Assembly (NCBI RefSeq): GCF_019443505.1
Contig: NZ_CP080377.1
Coordinates: 682,001-746,000, forward strand
Source: Janthinobacterium sp. PAMC25594
Lineage (GTDB): Bacteria > Pseudomonadota > Gammaproteobacteria > Burkholderiales > Burkholderiaceae_D
DNA: 64,000 nt
Reading direction: 5' to 3'
Below the pieces are notes generated by a model, which did not search any database, was not told the origin of the DNA, and saw only the letters and a program-made list of their open reading frames with translations. Below are positions 51,931 to 61,803 of this stretch, piece after piece; position 1 is the first letter of the stretch; each line of letters opens with the position of its first letter. A program made the translations under genes and the position numbers.

Positions 51931-54900
51931 TTACCCCACAAACTTCCGTGCATTCCTGAACATGCGCATCCATGGCGAATCCTCGCCCCATGCTTCAGGG
52001 TGGTAGGACTGTTGGACTGACCGGAACACGCGCTCCGCGTGCGGCATCAGCACGGTGAAGCGGCCGTCTGGCGTGGTCACGGAGGTGATGCCTTCCGGCG
52101 AGCCGTTCGGGTTGTACGGGTACGCTTCGGTGGCGGCGCCCTTGTTGTCGACAAAGCGCATGGCTTTGCTGACCTGGGTGATGTCGCCTGTTTGCGAGAA
52201 GTCGGCGTAGCCTTCGCCGTGGGCGATGGCGATACCGGCTTGCGTGCCGGCCATGCCGTTGAAGAAGATCGATGGGGAATCCATCACTTCGACCATGGCA
52301 AAGCGGCCTTCGAATTTCTCCGACTTGTTGCGCGTGAATTTGGGCCAGGCGTGGGCGCCGGGGATGATAGATTTGAGGTTGCTCATCATCTGGCAGCCGT
52401 TGCAGATGCCCAAACCAAAACTGTCCGTGCGGTTGAAGAAGCGCGCGAACTGTTCCGCCAGGCTGGCGTTGAACAAAATCGTTTTTGCCCAGCCTTCGCC
52501 CGCGCCCAGCACGTCGCCGTACGAGAAGCCGCCCACGGCGATGACGCCCTGGAAGTCGTCCAGTTTGACGCGGCCCGCAATCAGGTCGCTCATGTGCACG
52601 TCGACAGCGGTAAAGCCTGCCTGGTGCATCACGTAGGCCGTCTCGATGTGCGAGTTGACGCCCTGCTCGCGCAGGATGGCGACGCGCGGACGCACGCCAG
52701 TGGCGATGAATGGCGCGGCAATGTTGTCGTTCTGGTCAAACGTGACGATCGGCGACATGCCCGGATCTTGCACGTCCAGCAGGCGGTCGTATTCGGCGTC
52801 GGCGCAAGCCGGATTGTCGCGCAGGCGGGCGATGCGCCAGCTCGTTTCGCTCCACAGGCGGTGCAAGTCGGCGCGCGGCTGGGTGTAAATGAGCTTGGCG
52901 TCGCGCGTGAATTCGATGACGTCGCGGTCGTTCAATTTGCCGATGATATGGCTGCAGGCGCCCAGGTTGAAGGTCCGCAGCACGTCCATGACGAGCGATT
53001 TTTCTTCCGCGCGTACCTGGATCACGGCGCCCAGCTCTTCGCTGAACAAGGCGCGCAGCGTCAGTTCGTTGCGGCGTTCCGCTACTTGGCCCGTCCAGTT
53101 CTTGGCGTCGCCCCAGTCGCTGGAATGCTCGCCTTCCATCGTCAGCATGTCCAGGTTGACGGACATGCCCGTATGGCCGGCGAAGGCCATTTCCGTCAGG
53201 GTGGCGTACAGGCCGCCGTCCGAACGGTCATGGTAGGCCAGCAGCTTGTCGTCGCTATTGAGCTTTTGGATGGCGGCGAAGAAGCCTTTCAGGTCTTCCG
53301 CACTGTCCACGTCCGGCGTCTCGTTGCCCAACTGCCCCATGACTTGCGCCAGGGCGGAGGCGCCCAAACGGTTTTTGCCGCGACCCAGGTCGATCAGGAT
53401 CAACGACGTGTCGCCCTTGTCCGTTTTCAGCTGCGGCGTGAGCGACTTGCGCACATCCGTCACTGGCGCGAACGAGGAGACGATCAGCGACACGGGCGAC
53501 GTGACCGATTTCGCCGCGCCCGTGCTGTCGTCTTTCCACGTCGTGCGCATCGACAGCGAATCCTTGCCGACAGGGATGCTGATGCCCAGCGCCGGGCACA
53601 GGTCCATGCCGACGGCTTTGACCGTGTCGTACAGCGCTGCGTCCTGGCCAGGCTGGCCGCAGGCGGCCATCCAGTTGGCGGACAGTTTGATGTCGGAGAT
53701 GTCGGCAATCGCTGCGGCGGCGATGTTGGTGACGGCTTCGCCCACGGCCATGCGGCCCGAGGCGGCGGCGTCGATGACGGCCAGCGGCGTGCGTTCGCCC
53801 ATGGCCATCGCTTCACCCAGATAGCCTTCAAAGCTCATGGTGGTGACGGCGCAATCGGCCACCGGCACTTGCCATGGTCCCACCATCTGGTCGCGCACGG
53901 TCATACCGCCCACGCTGCGGTCGCCGATGGTGATGAGGAAGGATTTGTCGGCCACGGTCGGCAGCAGCAGCACTTTTTGCGCCACATCCTTCAAGTCCAT
54001 GCCCGTCAGATCGATGGCCGGGAAATCGTTGGTCACGTGGACCACGTCGCGCTGCATCTTCGGCGGCTTGCCCAGCAAGACGTCCATCGGCATGTCGACC
54101 GGTTCGTTGCCCAGTTCCGGGTCGATCAGTTTCAGTTGACGCTCTTCGGTGGCCACGCCCACGGCGGCGAACAGACAGCGTTCGCGTTCGCACATGGCTT
54201 TGAACAGGGGCAGGCTTTCCGGCGCGATGGCGAGAACGTAGCGTTCCTGCGATTCATTGCTCCAGATTTCCTTCGGCGCCATGCCCGATTCTTCCAGCGG
54301 GATCTTGCGCAGGTCGAAAATCGCGCCGCGCTTGGCGTCGTTGGTGATTTCCGGGAAAGCGTTCGACAAGCCACCCGCACCCACGTCGTGGATCGAGATG
54401 ATCGGATTATCCAGCCCCATTTGCCAGCAGGCGTTGATGACTTCCTGGGCGCGGCGTTCCATTTCCGGATTGCCGCGCTGGACGGAGTCGAAGTCCAGGT
54501 CGGCCGTGTTGCTGCCGGTGGTCATCGACGAGGCGGCGCTGCCGCCCATGCCGATGCGCATGCCCGGGCCACCCAGTTGCACCAGCAGGCTGCCGACGGG
54601 GATGTCGTTCTTGTGCGTGTGCTGCGCCGAGATATTGCCGATGCCGCCCGCGATCATGATCGGCTTGTGGTAGCCGAATACGGCGTCTTTGTCCACGCCG
54701 ACGTTCTGCTCATACGTGCGGAAGTAGCCGCCCAACACTGGCCGGCCGAATTCGTTCGAGAACGCGGCGCCGCCCAGCGGGCCTTCGATCATGATTTGCA
54801 GCGGCGAAGCGATGCGCTCAGGCTTGCCATACTGGTCGGCGTCAGCGCGCTTGTCCAATGGCGCCGTCACGGAAGCAGCCGTTTCCCAGCTGCGCACGGC

Positions 54901-55968
54901 ATCCGGCAGCGACAGATTCGATACCGTAAAACCGGTCAAACCGGCCTTTGGCTTGGCGCCGCGGCCCGTCGCGCCTTCGTCGCGGATCTCGCCGCCCGCG
55001 CCCGTCGAGGCGCCAGGGAATGGGGAGATTGCCGTCGGGTGATTATGCGTTTCCACCTTCATCAGGGTGTGCGTCAATTCCGTGGAAGCCGCGTATTCGT
55101 GGTTGTCACCGCGCGGGTAGAAACGGGAAACCGTCGCGCCTTCCATGATGGACGAGTTGTCGCTGTAGGCGACGACGGTGCCCTTCGGCTGCAGTTCGTG
55201 CGTATTCTTGATCATGCCGAACAGCGACTTGGGCTGCGCCACGCCGTCGATGGTCCAGTCGGCGTTGAAGATCTTGTGGCGGCAATGCTCGCTGTTCGCC
55301 TGCGCGAACATCATCAGTTCCACGTCCGTCGGGTTGCGGCCGGCCTTGGTGAAGGCGGCGTCCAGGTAGTCGATTTCGTCGTCCGACATCGCCAGGCCCA
55401 GTTCCGTGTTCGCCGTTTCCAGCGCGCGCTTGCCCTGTCCCAGCAAGTCGATCGATTCGAGCGGACGCGCTTCCAGCGTGCGGAACAAGTCCTTGGCGTC
55501 GTCGGCGCTGCGCAGCACGGATTCCGTCATGCGGTCGTGCAGCAGGTCGGCCACGGCCTGTACCTGCTCGTCCGTCAATTTGCCGGCGCCAATGGCGCTG
55601 CCCAGGATGCCCGATTTCAGGTTGATGCGGAACGCGATGCCGCGTTCGACGCGCTTGATGTGCGCCATGCCGCAGTTGTGCGCGATGTCGGTGGCTTTCG
55701 AGGCCCACGGCGAAATCGTGCCGAAACGGGGGATGACGAAGAATGCTTCGGCAGCGCCTTCCGTATTGTCAGCCTGGGCCGGCTCGCCGTACGTCAGCAA
55801 GGCGCCAAGGCGCGTGCTGTCGTCGTCGGTGAGAGGCGCGCTGGCATCGATGAAATGGACATAGCGTGCTTGTACGGCAACAATCGCAGGCGAAACGGCT
55901 TGCAGTTGGCTTAACAGACGGTGGCTACGGAAATGGGACAGGGCATTGGAACCCGGCAGTATCAACAT
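51931..55968 (-). CDS. purL: Phosphoribosylformylglycinamidine synthase (PurL)
   Basis: This 1345-residue large-type FGAM synthase has an N-terminal PurS-like segment, a linker, and ATP-dependent synthetase domains. The synthetase part shows [14 protein letters not shown] near residue 225, [28 protein letters not shown] near 310 and [11 protein letters not shown]. The C-terminal class I glutaminase has its Cys in GICNGCQM. It converts FGAR, glutamine and ATP to FGAM, the fourth step of purine synthesis. I chose ATG 55968; the upstream in-frame extension is not homologous. Repeated TTTTGCCCC units lie upstream. Confidence 0.97.
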   Translation of the reverse strand: MLILPGSNALSHFRSHRLLSQLQAVSPAIVAVQARYVHFIDASAPLTDDDSTRLGALLTYGEPAQADNTEGAAEAFFVIPRFGTISPWASKATDIAHNCGMAHIKRVERGIAFRINLKSGILGSAIGAGKLTDEQVQAVADLLHDRMTESVLRSADDAKDLFRTLEARPLESIDLLGQGKRALETANTELGLAMSDDEIDYLDAAFTKAGRNPTDVELMMFAQANSEHCRHKIFNADWTIDGVAQPKSLFGMIKNTHELQPKGTVVAYSDNSSIMEGATVSRFYPRGDNHEYAASTELTHTLMKVETHNHPTAISPFPGASTGAGGEIRDEGATGRGAKPKAGLTGFTVSNLSLPDAVRSWETAASVTAPLDKRADADQYGKPERIASPLQIMIEGPLGGAAFSNEFGRPVLGGYFRTYEQNVGVDKDAVFGYHKPIMIAGGIGNISAQHTHKNDIPVGSLLVQLGGPGMRIGMGGSAASSMTTGSNTADLDFDSVQRGNPEMERRAQEVINACWQMGLDNPIISIHDVGAGGLSNAFPEITNDAKRGAIFDLRKIPLEESGMAPKEIWSNESQERYVLAIAPESLPLFKAMCERERCLFAAVGVATEERQLKLIDPELGNEPVDMPMDVLLGKPPKMQRDVVHVTNDFPAIDLTGMDLKDVAQKVLLLPTVADKSFLITIGDRSVGGMTVRDQMVGPWQVPVADCAVTTMSFEGYLGEAMAMGERTPLAVIDAAASGRMAVGEAVTNIAAAAIADISDIKLSANWMAACGQPGQDAALYDTVKAVGMDLCPALGISIPVGKDSLSMRTTWKDDSTGAAKSVTSPVSLIVSSFAPVTDVRKSLTPQLKTDKGDTSLILIDLGRGKNRLGASALAQVMGQLGNETPDVDSAEDLKGFFAAIQKLNSDDKLLAYHDRSDGGLYATLTEMAFAGHTGMSVNLDMLTMEGEHSSDWGDAKNWTGQVAERRNELTLRALFSEELGAVIQVRAEEKSLVMDVLRTFNLGACSHIIGKLNDRDVIEFTRDAKLIYTQPRADLHRLWSETSWRIARLRDNPACADAEYDRLLDVQDPGMSPIVTFDQNDNIAAPFIATGVRPRVAILREQGVNSHIETAYVMHQAGFTAVDVHMSDLIAGRVKLDDFQGVIAVGGFSYGDVLGAGEGWAKTILFNASLAEQFARFFNRTDSFGLGICNGCQMMSNLKSIIPGAHAWPKFTRNKSEKFEGRFAMVEVMDSPSIFFNGMAGTQAGIAIAHGEGYADFSQTGDITQVSKAMRFVDNKGAATEAYPYNPNGSPEGITSVTTPDGRFTVLMPHAERVFRSVQQSYHPEAWGEDSPWMRMFRNARKFVG

Positions 55969-56053
55969 GATTGGAAGGTGGTTGATGCAGCGTGGCTGCG
56001 GGTTAAAGGTAGGTATGACAATATCTTTCGTACGGCAAATTTCCTTTGCGCGC

Positions 56054-56126
56054 ATTATACCCGTTTTGCCCCTGCCTTATGACCGGAACTTGCGGTTTTG
56101 CCCCCCTTTTGCCCCGCTTTTGCCCC
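56054..56126 (-). promoter_or_regulatory. Putative purL promoter with repeated TTTTGCCCC units
   Basis: On the minus strand a perfect TATAAT (56054-56059) lies about 85 bases before the purL ATG; the -35 is weak. Upstream of and beside it, TTTTGCCCC (as read on the plus strand) occurs four times, at 56064, 56096, 56107 and 56118. The last three are spaced by 11 bases, about one helical turn. Confidence 0.5.
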
Positions 56127-56169
56127 GCAAAGCGGCAGTTTTTGACACAGCAGCAACACCCTCATGCGA

Positions 56170-57237
56170 TCATCCGGCGATCACGTAGCGGTTCTTGCCC
56201 TGGCGCTTGGCCAGGTACAGCGCCTCGTCGGCCAGCCGGTAGCTGTGGTCCAGCGCCTTGCCCCGGTCCAGCTCGGCCACGCCCACGCTGATCGAGACGA
56301 ACTGTGTGGCATGGAAAGCCTGGCTGACGGCCTCGACCAGGGCGCCGGCAAAGGCGACCGTGTCTTCGCGGCTGCCCGCATACACGATGCCGAACTCCTC
56401 GCCGCCCAGGCGCCCGCACAGATGGCCTTGTGTCTTGTCGGCGATGATGGCGGCCGTGCGTACCAGCACCTCGTCGCCCGCATCGTGGCCGTGCCGGTCG
56501 TTGATGATCTTGAAATCGTCGATGTCGATCATCAGGAAATGCAGCATGCCGCCATGGGCCGCGCCATGCATCTGCAGCGCGCGCTGCGTGAACATGCGGC
56601 GGTTGTTCAAGCCCGTCAGGCTGTCCTGGAAAGCGAGCCGCGTCAATTCCACCTTGGCGTGATAGTTACGCAAACGCAATAAACTGAAGCTGACATTCAG
56701 CGCCAGGCCGAACAGCACGCTGACGGCGATCATCAACGCCACCCAGGACTGGTCGGGCAAGCCCGCATTCACGGGATACAGGCCGTGGCCCACGTTCCAC
56801 CACACGCCGGCCACCACGGCCAGGTAGCTGAGGCCGCCATTGAAGATGGAGGCGATGGCCAGGGTCATGAAGACGCCCACGGGCAAGACCCAGAAGCTGG
56901 CGTGATTAACGGCGTCGGCCATGGTGCGCAGGCCGAAAGTCAGGGCCAGCACGGCGCAGGCGCCGGAAATGGTCAGCACGGGCAAGGTGGTGCAGCGGTA
57001 GCGCGCCACCAGGCTGACCAGCATGCCCAGCAGCGCCAGCACGGCGTGCAGCAGGTTCGGATGATAGGGGTCGGGCATCATCAGCCAGGTCATGCTGTAG
57101 GCGACGATGCCCAGCAATTGCGTGACCAGGCCGACCCGGTGCAATTCCGCAAAATAGGTATGCTGCTGTTCGCTGTTGCCGCCAAACGCGAGGGGAACGG
57201 CAACGCGCCGCAGGGTAGACAGATCAGGAACGCGCAT
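56170..57237 (-). CDS. Membrane-bound GGDEF diguanylate cyclase
   Basis: The protein has 355 residues. Six or so hydrophobic segments (residues 30-190) precede a GGDEF domain with LTGLNNRRMF, IDIDDFKIINDRHGHDAGDEVL and the active-site GGEEF. No RxxD inhibitory site is present five residues before GGEEF, so product inhibition is unlikely by that route. It should make cyclic di-GMP, a common control of EPS and motility. I chose ATG 57237; GTG 57252 would add five residues. It stands alone. Confidence 0.9.
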   Translation of the reverse strand: MRVPDLSTLRRVAVPLAFGGNSEQQHTYFAELHRVGLVTQLLGIVAYSMTWLMMPDPYHPNLLHAVLALLGMLVSLVARYRCTTLPVLTISGACAVLALTFGLRTMADAVNHASFWVLPVGVFMTLAIASIFNGGLSYLAVVAGVWWNVGHGLYPVNAGLPDQSWVALMIAVSVLFGLALNVSFSLLRLRNYHAKVELTRLAFQDSLTGLNNRRMFTQRALQMHGAAHGGMLHFLMIDIDDFKIINDRHGHDAGDEVLVRTAAIIADKTQGHLCGRLGGEEFGIVYAGSREDTVAFAGALVEAVSQAFHATQFVSISVGVAELDRGKALDHSYRLADEALYLAKRQGKNRYVIAG

Positions 57238-57588
57238 GACGGGTATCGACACCAGAAAGAGATAAAGCGCCCGTTAAAGCCTTGCGCATGCCTAGCCGCA
57301 ACATGGCGCGGCATGCAACAAGTGTTGCATTTTTAAAATACTATCATGCTAGTTAATAAATGGACGAAAAAACAGGCACCGGCACTGCTGCGATGAGCCC
57401 CCGCGTCATGAAATACAACGCCGGACGGCGCCGGGCGTCCCTGCCCTCACACGGTACGCCCGATTGCATGCATTTTGCTGGCAGTGTCGGCCGGCTTTGC
57501 AGTATGCTGATAAAAAGTAATACTGCCAGGCAGATACCTATAAGAAGAGTTCCCGCCAATGACCGAACAGATGAACGAGAGCTGAACA
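57238..57588. other. Divergent intergenic region
   Basis: About 350 bases between the GGDEF gene and the REC-TPR gene. Short open frames cross it but none has a ribosome-binding site or recognisable sequence. The part at 57320-57360 is AT-rich and probably holds the leftward promoter. I see no further structure. Confidence 0.4.
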
Positions 57589-59214
57589 ATGCCAGAAACT
57601 AGCGACTTATCTGTCCTGATCGTCGACCCGAATCCCAGCATGCGGGGCAATCTGCACAATATGCTGAACCAGGCGGCCATCACCAAGGTGGAATATGCCG
57701 TCAATTCCGGCACGGCCATCCGCTTGCTGATGAAGAAACCGTTCGACATTATCTTGTGCGAATACGATCTTGGTAGTGGCACGGACGGCCAGGATGGCCA
57801 GCAATTGCTGGAAGACTTGCGCCATCACAAGCTGATCGGCCTGTGGACGATCTTCATCATGCTGACCTCCGAAGCCATCCACAGCAAGGTGATCAGCGCG
57901 GCCGAACTGACCCCGTCCGACTACATATTAAAACCGTTTACCGTCGATGTGCTGAGCGGACGCATCGCGCGCGCCATCGAACGGCGCGCCATTTTCCTGC
58001 CCACCTATCAGCTGATCGACAAGGGCGACTTGCGCGAAGCCGTGAAAAGCTGCCGCGCGGCGGAACTGCAGCACCCGCGCCTGGCGGCCGATTTCACCCG
58101 CCTGCGCGCCGAGCTGCACATCGCCCTCGATGAATGGAAGGAAGCGGAACAGCTGTACGCCGACATGCTGGCCACGCGGCCCATGGCCTGGGCCCATCTG
58201 GGCCTGGCGCGCACCCTGTTCGAACAGCAGCGCCATGAAGATGCGCAGGAGGCGCTGCTGGAACTGGTGGAAACCTATCCCCGCTTCATGGCCGCCTACG
58301 ACTTGCTGGCGCAAAACCATGAAGCCATGGGCCAGCAGATACAGGCGAAGAAAGTCCTCGAAGACGCGGTGGCCATCTCGCCGCACATGGTGCGCCGCCT
58401 CCGCCACCTGGGCGGCATCGCCTACGACACGGGCGATATCGGCGCGGCCGAACGGGCCTACAAGCAGGTGGTGAGCAAAGCGAAGTACTCGGAATTCCGC
58501 GACCCGGAAGACCACGTCAACCTGGTCAGGGCGCTGGTCAAGAAAGGTGATGCGCCGCAAGCGAGCGGCGTGCTGCGCGACATGGAGCGCTCCCTGCGGG
58601 GCAGCGCCAACGTGGAAGCCTGCCGTGCCATCTCGGCCGCCATGCTGCATGAGCTGTCGGGCAACGACATCGCCGCCGCCACCGAACTGCAACTGGCCGC
58701 CGCCGCCCTCGACACGGCGCGCGGCCTGTCGACGCAGCTGAAGGTAGGCCTGGTGCAAAGCTGCCTGAAAAACAACCTGGAGCAGGCCGCCTCCGACGTC
58801 ATGATGAAACTCGTCAACGAAGCCGACAGCGACGTGACGATGGAAGCGGCAGTCGACGTGTTTGAAAAAGCGGGCCGCCATGACCTTGCGCAAGGCATGG
58901 GCCAGCAGATCACGCACCAGGTGCAGGAATTGATGCAGGATGCGGCCAGCAAGTCGGAAAGCGGCGAGCTCAAGGGCGCCGTCTTCGTGCTGCGCCAGGC
59001 CCTGCGCAAGACGCCGGGCAACCTGCCCGTGCTGTTCGCCTCCGTCGACGCCATCTTGCGCCAGCTCAATATGCTGGGCTGGGAAGCCCCGCTGGCCGAA
59101 CAGGCGCAGCACCAGATGCAGGTGATCCGCAAGATCGACCCCAGGCATCCGCAGCTGGAGTCGCTCAAGCAGCAATATGAGGCGACGCAGCACAAATACG
59201 GTATTGCGACCTGA
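57589..59214 (+). CDS. Response regulator receiver-TPR protein
   Basis: The protein has 541 residues. An N-terminal receiver domain (residues 7-130) has LIVDPNPSM, ILCEYDLGSGTDG with the likely phospho-acceptor Asp, a conserved Thr/Ser in MLTSE and YILKPF. About ten TPR-like helical repeats follow to the C-terminus (for example AWAHLGLARTLFEQQRHEDAQEALLELVE). It lacks a DNA-binding or enzymatic output, so it probably signals by protein-protein contact. The acidic loop is altered (DPN instead of DD). There is no kinase gene beside it. It is divergent from a diguanylate cyclase. Confidence 0.88.
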   Translation: MPETSDLSVLIVDPNPSMRGNLHNMLNQAAITKVEYAVNSGTAIRLLMKKPFDIILCEYDLGSGTDGQDGQQLLEDLRHHKLIGLWTIFIMLTSEAIHSKVISAAELTPSDYILKPFTVDVLSGRIARAIERRAIFLPTYQLIDKGDLREAVKSCRAAELQHPRLAADFTRLRAELHIALDEWKEAEQLYADMLATRPMAWAHLGLARTLFEQQRHEDAQEALLELVETYPRFMAAYDLLAQNHEAMGQQIQAKKVLEDAVAISPHMVRRLRHLGGIAYDTGDIGAAERAYKQVVSKAKYSEFRDPEDHVNLVRALVKKGDAPQASGVLRDMERSLRGSANVEACRAISAAMLHELSGNDIAAATELQLAAAALDTARGLSTQLKVGLVQSCLKNNLEQAASDVMMKLVNEADSDVTMEAAVDVFEKAGRHDLAQGMGQQITHQVQELMQDAASKSESGELKGAVFVLRQALRKTPGNLPVLFASVDAILRQLNMLGWEAPLAEQAQHQMQVIRKIDPRHPQLESLKQQYEATQHKYGIAT

Positions 59215-59276
59215 CCTGAGGGATGCTGCAAACCTGCCGCGCAGCCCATTTCCGATCATTCACGTAAGGCAATCAC

Positions 59277-59374
59277 GTAGGTCGGATTAGCGGGGCCGCC
59301 GAGGCGGAGCGTAATCCGACACCATTGTTGGCTCCGTAGTGTCGGATTACGCGGCGTGCCGCCGCTAATCCGAC
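59277..59374. repeat. Inverted pair of GTCGGATTA-type hairpin repeats
   Basis: A hairpin unit, GTAGGTCGGATTAGCG to CGTAATCCGAC (59277-59320), is followed by an inverted unit, GTCGGATTACGCGG to CCGCTAATCCGACC (59341-59374). Units of this type are scattered between genes in many proteobacteria (REP-like). They are noncoding. Confidence 0.75.
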
Positions 59375-59576
59375 CTTGCATTATTCCCCTCATGCCGTTC
59401 GTGGTATTGCGAACGGCATCGACCGCTGTCAAAATCTTGGTAGGCATATCAAGACCGGGTAACTGGATGCCGTATCCGCCCTTAGGCCCCGAGCCAGCTC
59501 CGTAGATCTCGCACCAGTTACCCATCCTCCATGTCAAGATCGGACAGTATCTACCGGAAATGAACGTGCGTAATGC

Positions 59577-59610
59577 GTAGGTTGGATTAGCGCAAAGCGC
59601 GTAATCCAAC
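59577..59610. repeat. Third hairpin repeat unit (GTTGGATTA variant)
   Basis: GTAGGTTGGATTAGCGC, then GCGCGTAATCCAAC. It is the same family as 59277-59374 with one compensated base change in the stem (C to T paired with G to A). The interval between the units (59375-59576) holds no recognisable gene. Confidence 0.75.
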
Positions 59611-59630
59611 AAACACAGGTGAGCCGGGTG

Positions 59631-60677
59631 TTACAGCGACGCCATATCGATCACAAAACGATACCGTACGTCGCTTTTGACCACGCGCTCAAACGCCTCA
59701 TTGATATCCTGGATGCGGATGATCTCGATGTCGGACACGATATTGTGCTTGCCGCAGAAGTCCAGCATTTCCTGGGTTTCCTTGATCGAGCCGATCATGG
59801 AGCCGGACAGGCTGCGGCGCGCGCCCACCAGGCCGAAGGCGTTCACGGGCGGCACGGCGCCGTCCGGGATGCCGACGATGACCATGTTGCCGTCGACCTT
59901 CAACAGGTTGATGTACTGGTTCCAGTCGATCGAGGCGCCCACGGTGCAGATGATCAGATCGAAGGTGCCGGCCAGTTTGCTGAACGTTTCCGCGTCGTTG
60001 GTGGCGTAGTAGTGGTCGGCGCCCAGGCGCAGGCCGTCTTCGCGCTTCGACAGGGTCTGGCTCAGCACCGTCACTTCGGCGCCCATGGCGTGGGCGATCT
60101 TGACGCCCATGTGGCCCAGGCCGCCCATGCCCAGGATGGCCACTTGCTTGCCAGGGCCGGCTTTCCAGTGGTTCAGCGGCGAATACAGGGTGATGCCGGC
60201 GCACAGCAGCGGCGCGGCGGCGTCCAGCGGCAGGTTGTCGGGAATCGACAGCACATAGCCTTCCTTGACGACGATGCTATCCGAGTAGCCGCCCTGCGTG
60301 GCCGTCTTGCCGTCCGCTTCGACGCCGTTGTAGGTCTGGATCAGGCCTGGCATGTACTGTTCCAGGTCCACGTTGCGCGTCTTGCAGGTGGTGCACGAGT
60401 CGACGAAGCAGCCCACGCCCACGTGGTCGCCCACCTTGAACTTGCTCACATTGGCGCCGACGGCCGTGACGACGCCGGCGATTTCATGGCCCGGCACCAT
60501 GGGGAAGGCGGCGCCGCCCCATTCGTCGCGCGCCTGGTGGATATCGGAATGGCACACGCCACAGTATTTGATCGAGATGGCCACGTCGTCTTCGCGCGGG
60601 GCGCGGCGCTCGAACGTGAACGGTTGCAGTGCGGAAGTCGGGCCCAGTGCGGCGTAGCCTTTGGCGATGGGGGTCAT
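59631..60677 (-). CDS. Zinc-dependent NAD(P) alcohol dehydrogenase (cinnamyl/YahK-like)
   Basis: This 348-residue medium-chain dehydrogenase has catalytic zinc ligands Cys39 (CGVCHSD), His64 (GHE) and Cys159, and a Rossmann turn GMGGLGHMG (183-191). It should reduce aldehydes to alcohols with NADPH, as YahK and cinnamyl alcohol dehydrogenases do. The structural zinc loop is incomplete: Cys95 and Cys98 remain, but the third and fourth positions are Arg101 and Met109. AGGAG precedes ATG 60677; the long in-frame extension upstream lies over the AraC gene start and is a shadow. It is divergent from an AraC-type regulator. Confidence 0.92.
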   Translation of the reverse strand: MTPIAKGYAALGPTSALQPFTFERRAPREDDVAISIKYCGVCHSDIHQARDEWGGAAFPMVPGHEIAGVVTAVGANVSKFKVGDHVGVGCFVDSCTTCKTRNVDLEQYMPGLIQTYNGVEADGKTATQGGYSDSIVVKEGYVLSIPDNLPLDAAAPLLCAGITLYSPLNHWKAGPGKQVAILGMGGLGHMGVKIAHAMGAEVTVLSQTLSKREDGLRLGADHYYATNDAETFSKLAGTFDLIICTVGASIDWNQYINLLKVDGNMVIVGIPDGAVPPVNAFGLVGARRSLSGSMIGSIKETQEMLDFCGKHNIVSDIEIIRIQDINEAFERVVKSDVRYRFVIDMASL

Positions 60678-60855
60678 GAAAACTCCTGTATCTATATGTG
60701 TGTGACGAAGGGGGACGCGTGCCATGCATGCGATTGCACAAGTGTGCCTGAGAAGCCCGCCCGCCGTTACCGCGATCCTGCAAGACCTTTGCACGATCCT
60801 CCAAATCTGCGTAAGATCAAGCCTTGCCCCTCCTCGCCTGACGCCTACTCGCCCC

Positions 60856-61803
60856 ATGTCCACACAGATCCCCCCGCAAGATGAAATCGCCGCCCTCATC
60901 AGCCGCCACGCGCCGCGCAATGGCGACTACGCGACGGCCATCGGCAACCTGACGTTTCACCGCCAGTCGTCCGTCACCGAGTCGCTGTTCCATGCGGCGC
61001 GCCCCAGCGTGGCCATCATCGCGCAGGGGGCGAAGGACGTCACATTGGGCACGGAAACCTTCCATTACAGCCGCATGCAATATCTGCTGACGTCCGTCGA
61101 CCTGCCGGTGCAGGTGCGCGTGGCGCAAGCGAGCGAAGAACAGCCGCACCTGTGCGTGGTGCTGGGCATCGACATCGCCGACGTGGCGGCGCTGCTCGAC
61201 AGCGAAAGCGCAGCTGGCGCGGGTGGCACCGCACTGCAGAAAATCCTGCCCGCCACGCGCGGCATTTCCGTCAGTGACGTCTCGCCCGAGCTGCTCGACG
61301 CCATGCTGCGCCTCGTGCGCCTGCTCGACAAACCGGGCGAAATCGCCGCGCTGGCGCCCCTGATCCGCCGCGAACTGACATACCGCCTGCTCAATGGCCC
61401 CGTCGGCGCGCGCCTGCGCCACATGGCGCTGGCCAGCAGCCAGTCGCACCAGGTGGCGCAAGCCATCGACTGGATCAAGCACCATTACGCGCAGCCGCTG
61501 CGCATCGAGCACCTGGCCGGCATGGCGAACATGAGCATGTCGTCGCTGCACCACCACTTCAAGGCGATTACGGCGATGACGCCGATGCAGTACCAGAAGC
61601 TGCTGCGCCTGCAGGAAGCACGGCGCTTGATGCTGGTCGAGCAGATCGACGCGGGCACGGCCGGCTACCGCGTCGGCTACGCCAGCGAATCGCAATTCAG
61701 CCGCGAATACAGCCGCCAGTTCGGCCGCGCGCCCATGCGCGACGTGGGCCAGGTGCGCGCGCAGCTGAGCGGCACCGGCACGGCTTACTCCAGCTTGCCG
61801 TAG
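60856..61803 (+). CDS. AraC-family regulator with AraC_N domain
   Basis: This 315-residue protein has an AraC_N-type sensor half ([40 protein letters not shown]). The C-terminal double helix-turn-helix reads [25 protein letters not shown] and [25 protein letters not shown]. Regulators of this group often control an adjacent oxidoreductase, and here an alcohol dehydrogenase is divergent 178 bases away. I chose ATG 60856; the frame extends upstream without homology. Its 3' end overlaps the convergent hydantoinase gene by 19 bases. Confidence 0.92.
   Translation: MSTQIPPQDEIAALISRHAPRNGDYATAIGNLTFHRQSSVTESLFHAARPSVAIIAQGAKDVTLGTETFHYSRMQYLLTSVDLPVQVRVAQASEEQPHLCVVLGIDIADVAALLDSESAAGAGGTALQKILPATRGISVSDVSPELLDAMLRLVRLLDKPGEIAALAPLIRRELTYRLLNGPVGARLRHMALASSQSHQVAQAIDWIKHHYAQPLRIEHLAGMANMSMSSLHHHFKAITAMTPMQYQKLLRLQEARRLMLVEQIDAGTAGYRVGYASESQFSREYSRQFGRAPMRDVGQVRAQLSGTGTAYSSLP

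Noticed and set aside
52039..55914. 1291-codon plus-strand open frame opposite purL
   Set aside because: Antisense shadow of a highly biased GC-rich gene; low-complexity His/Gln/Arg-rich product and no ribosome-binding site.
59256..59612. 118-codon minus-strand frame covering the hairpin repeats
   Set aside because: Both ends are made of the REP-like repeat units. The middle (GNWCEIYGAGSGPKGGYGI) is intriguing but too short and unsupported to call a gene.
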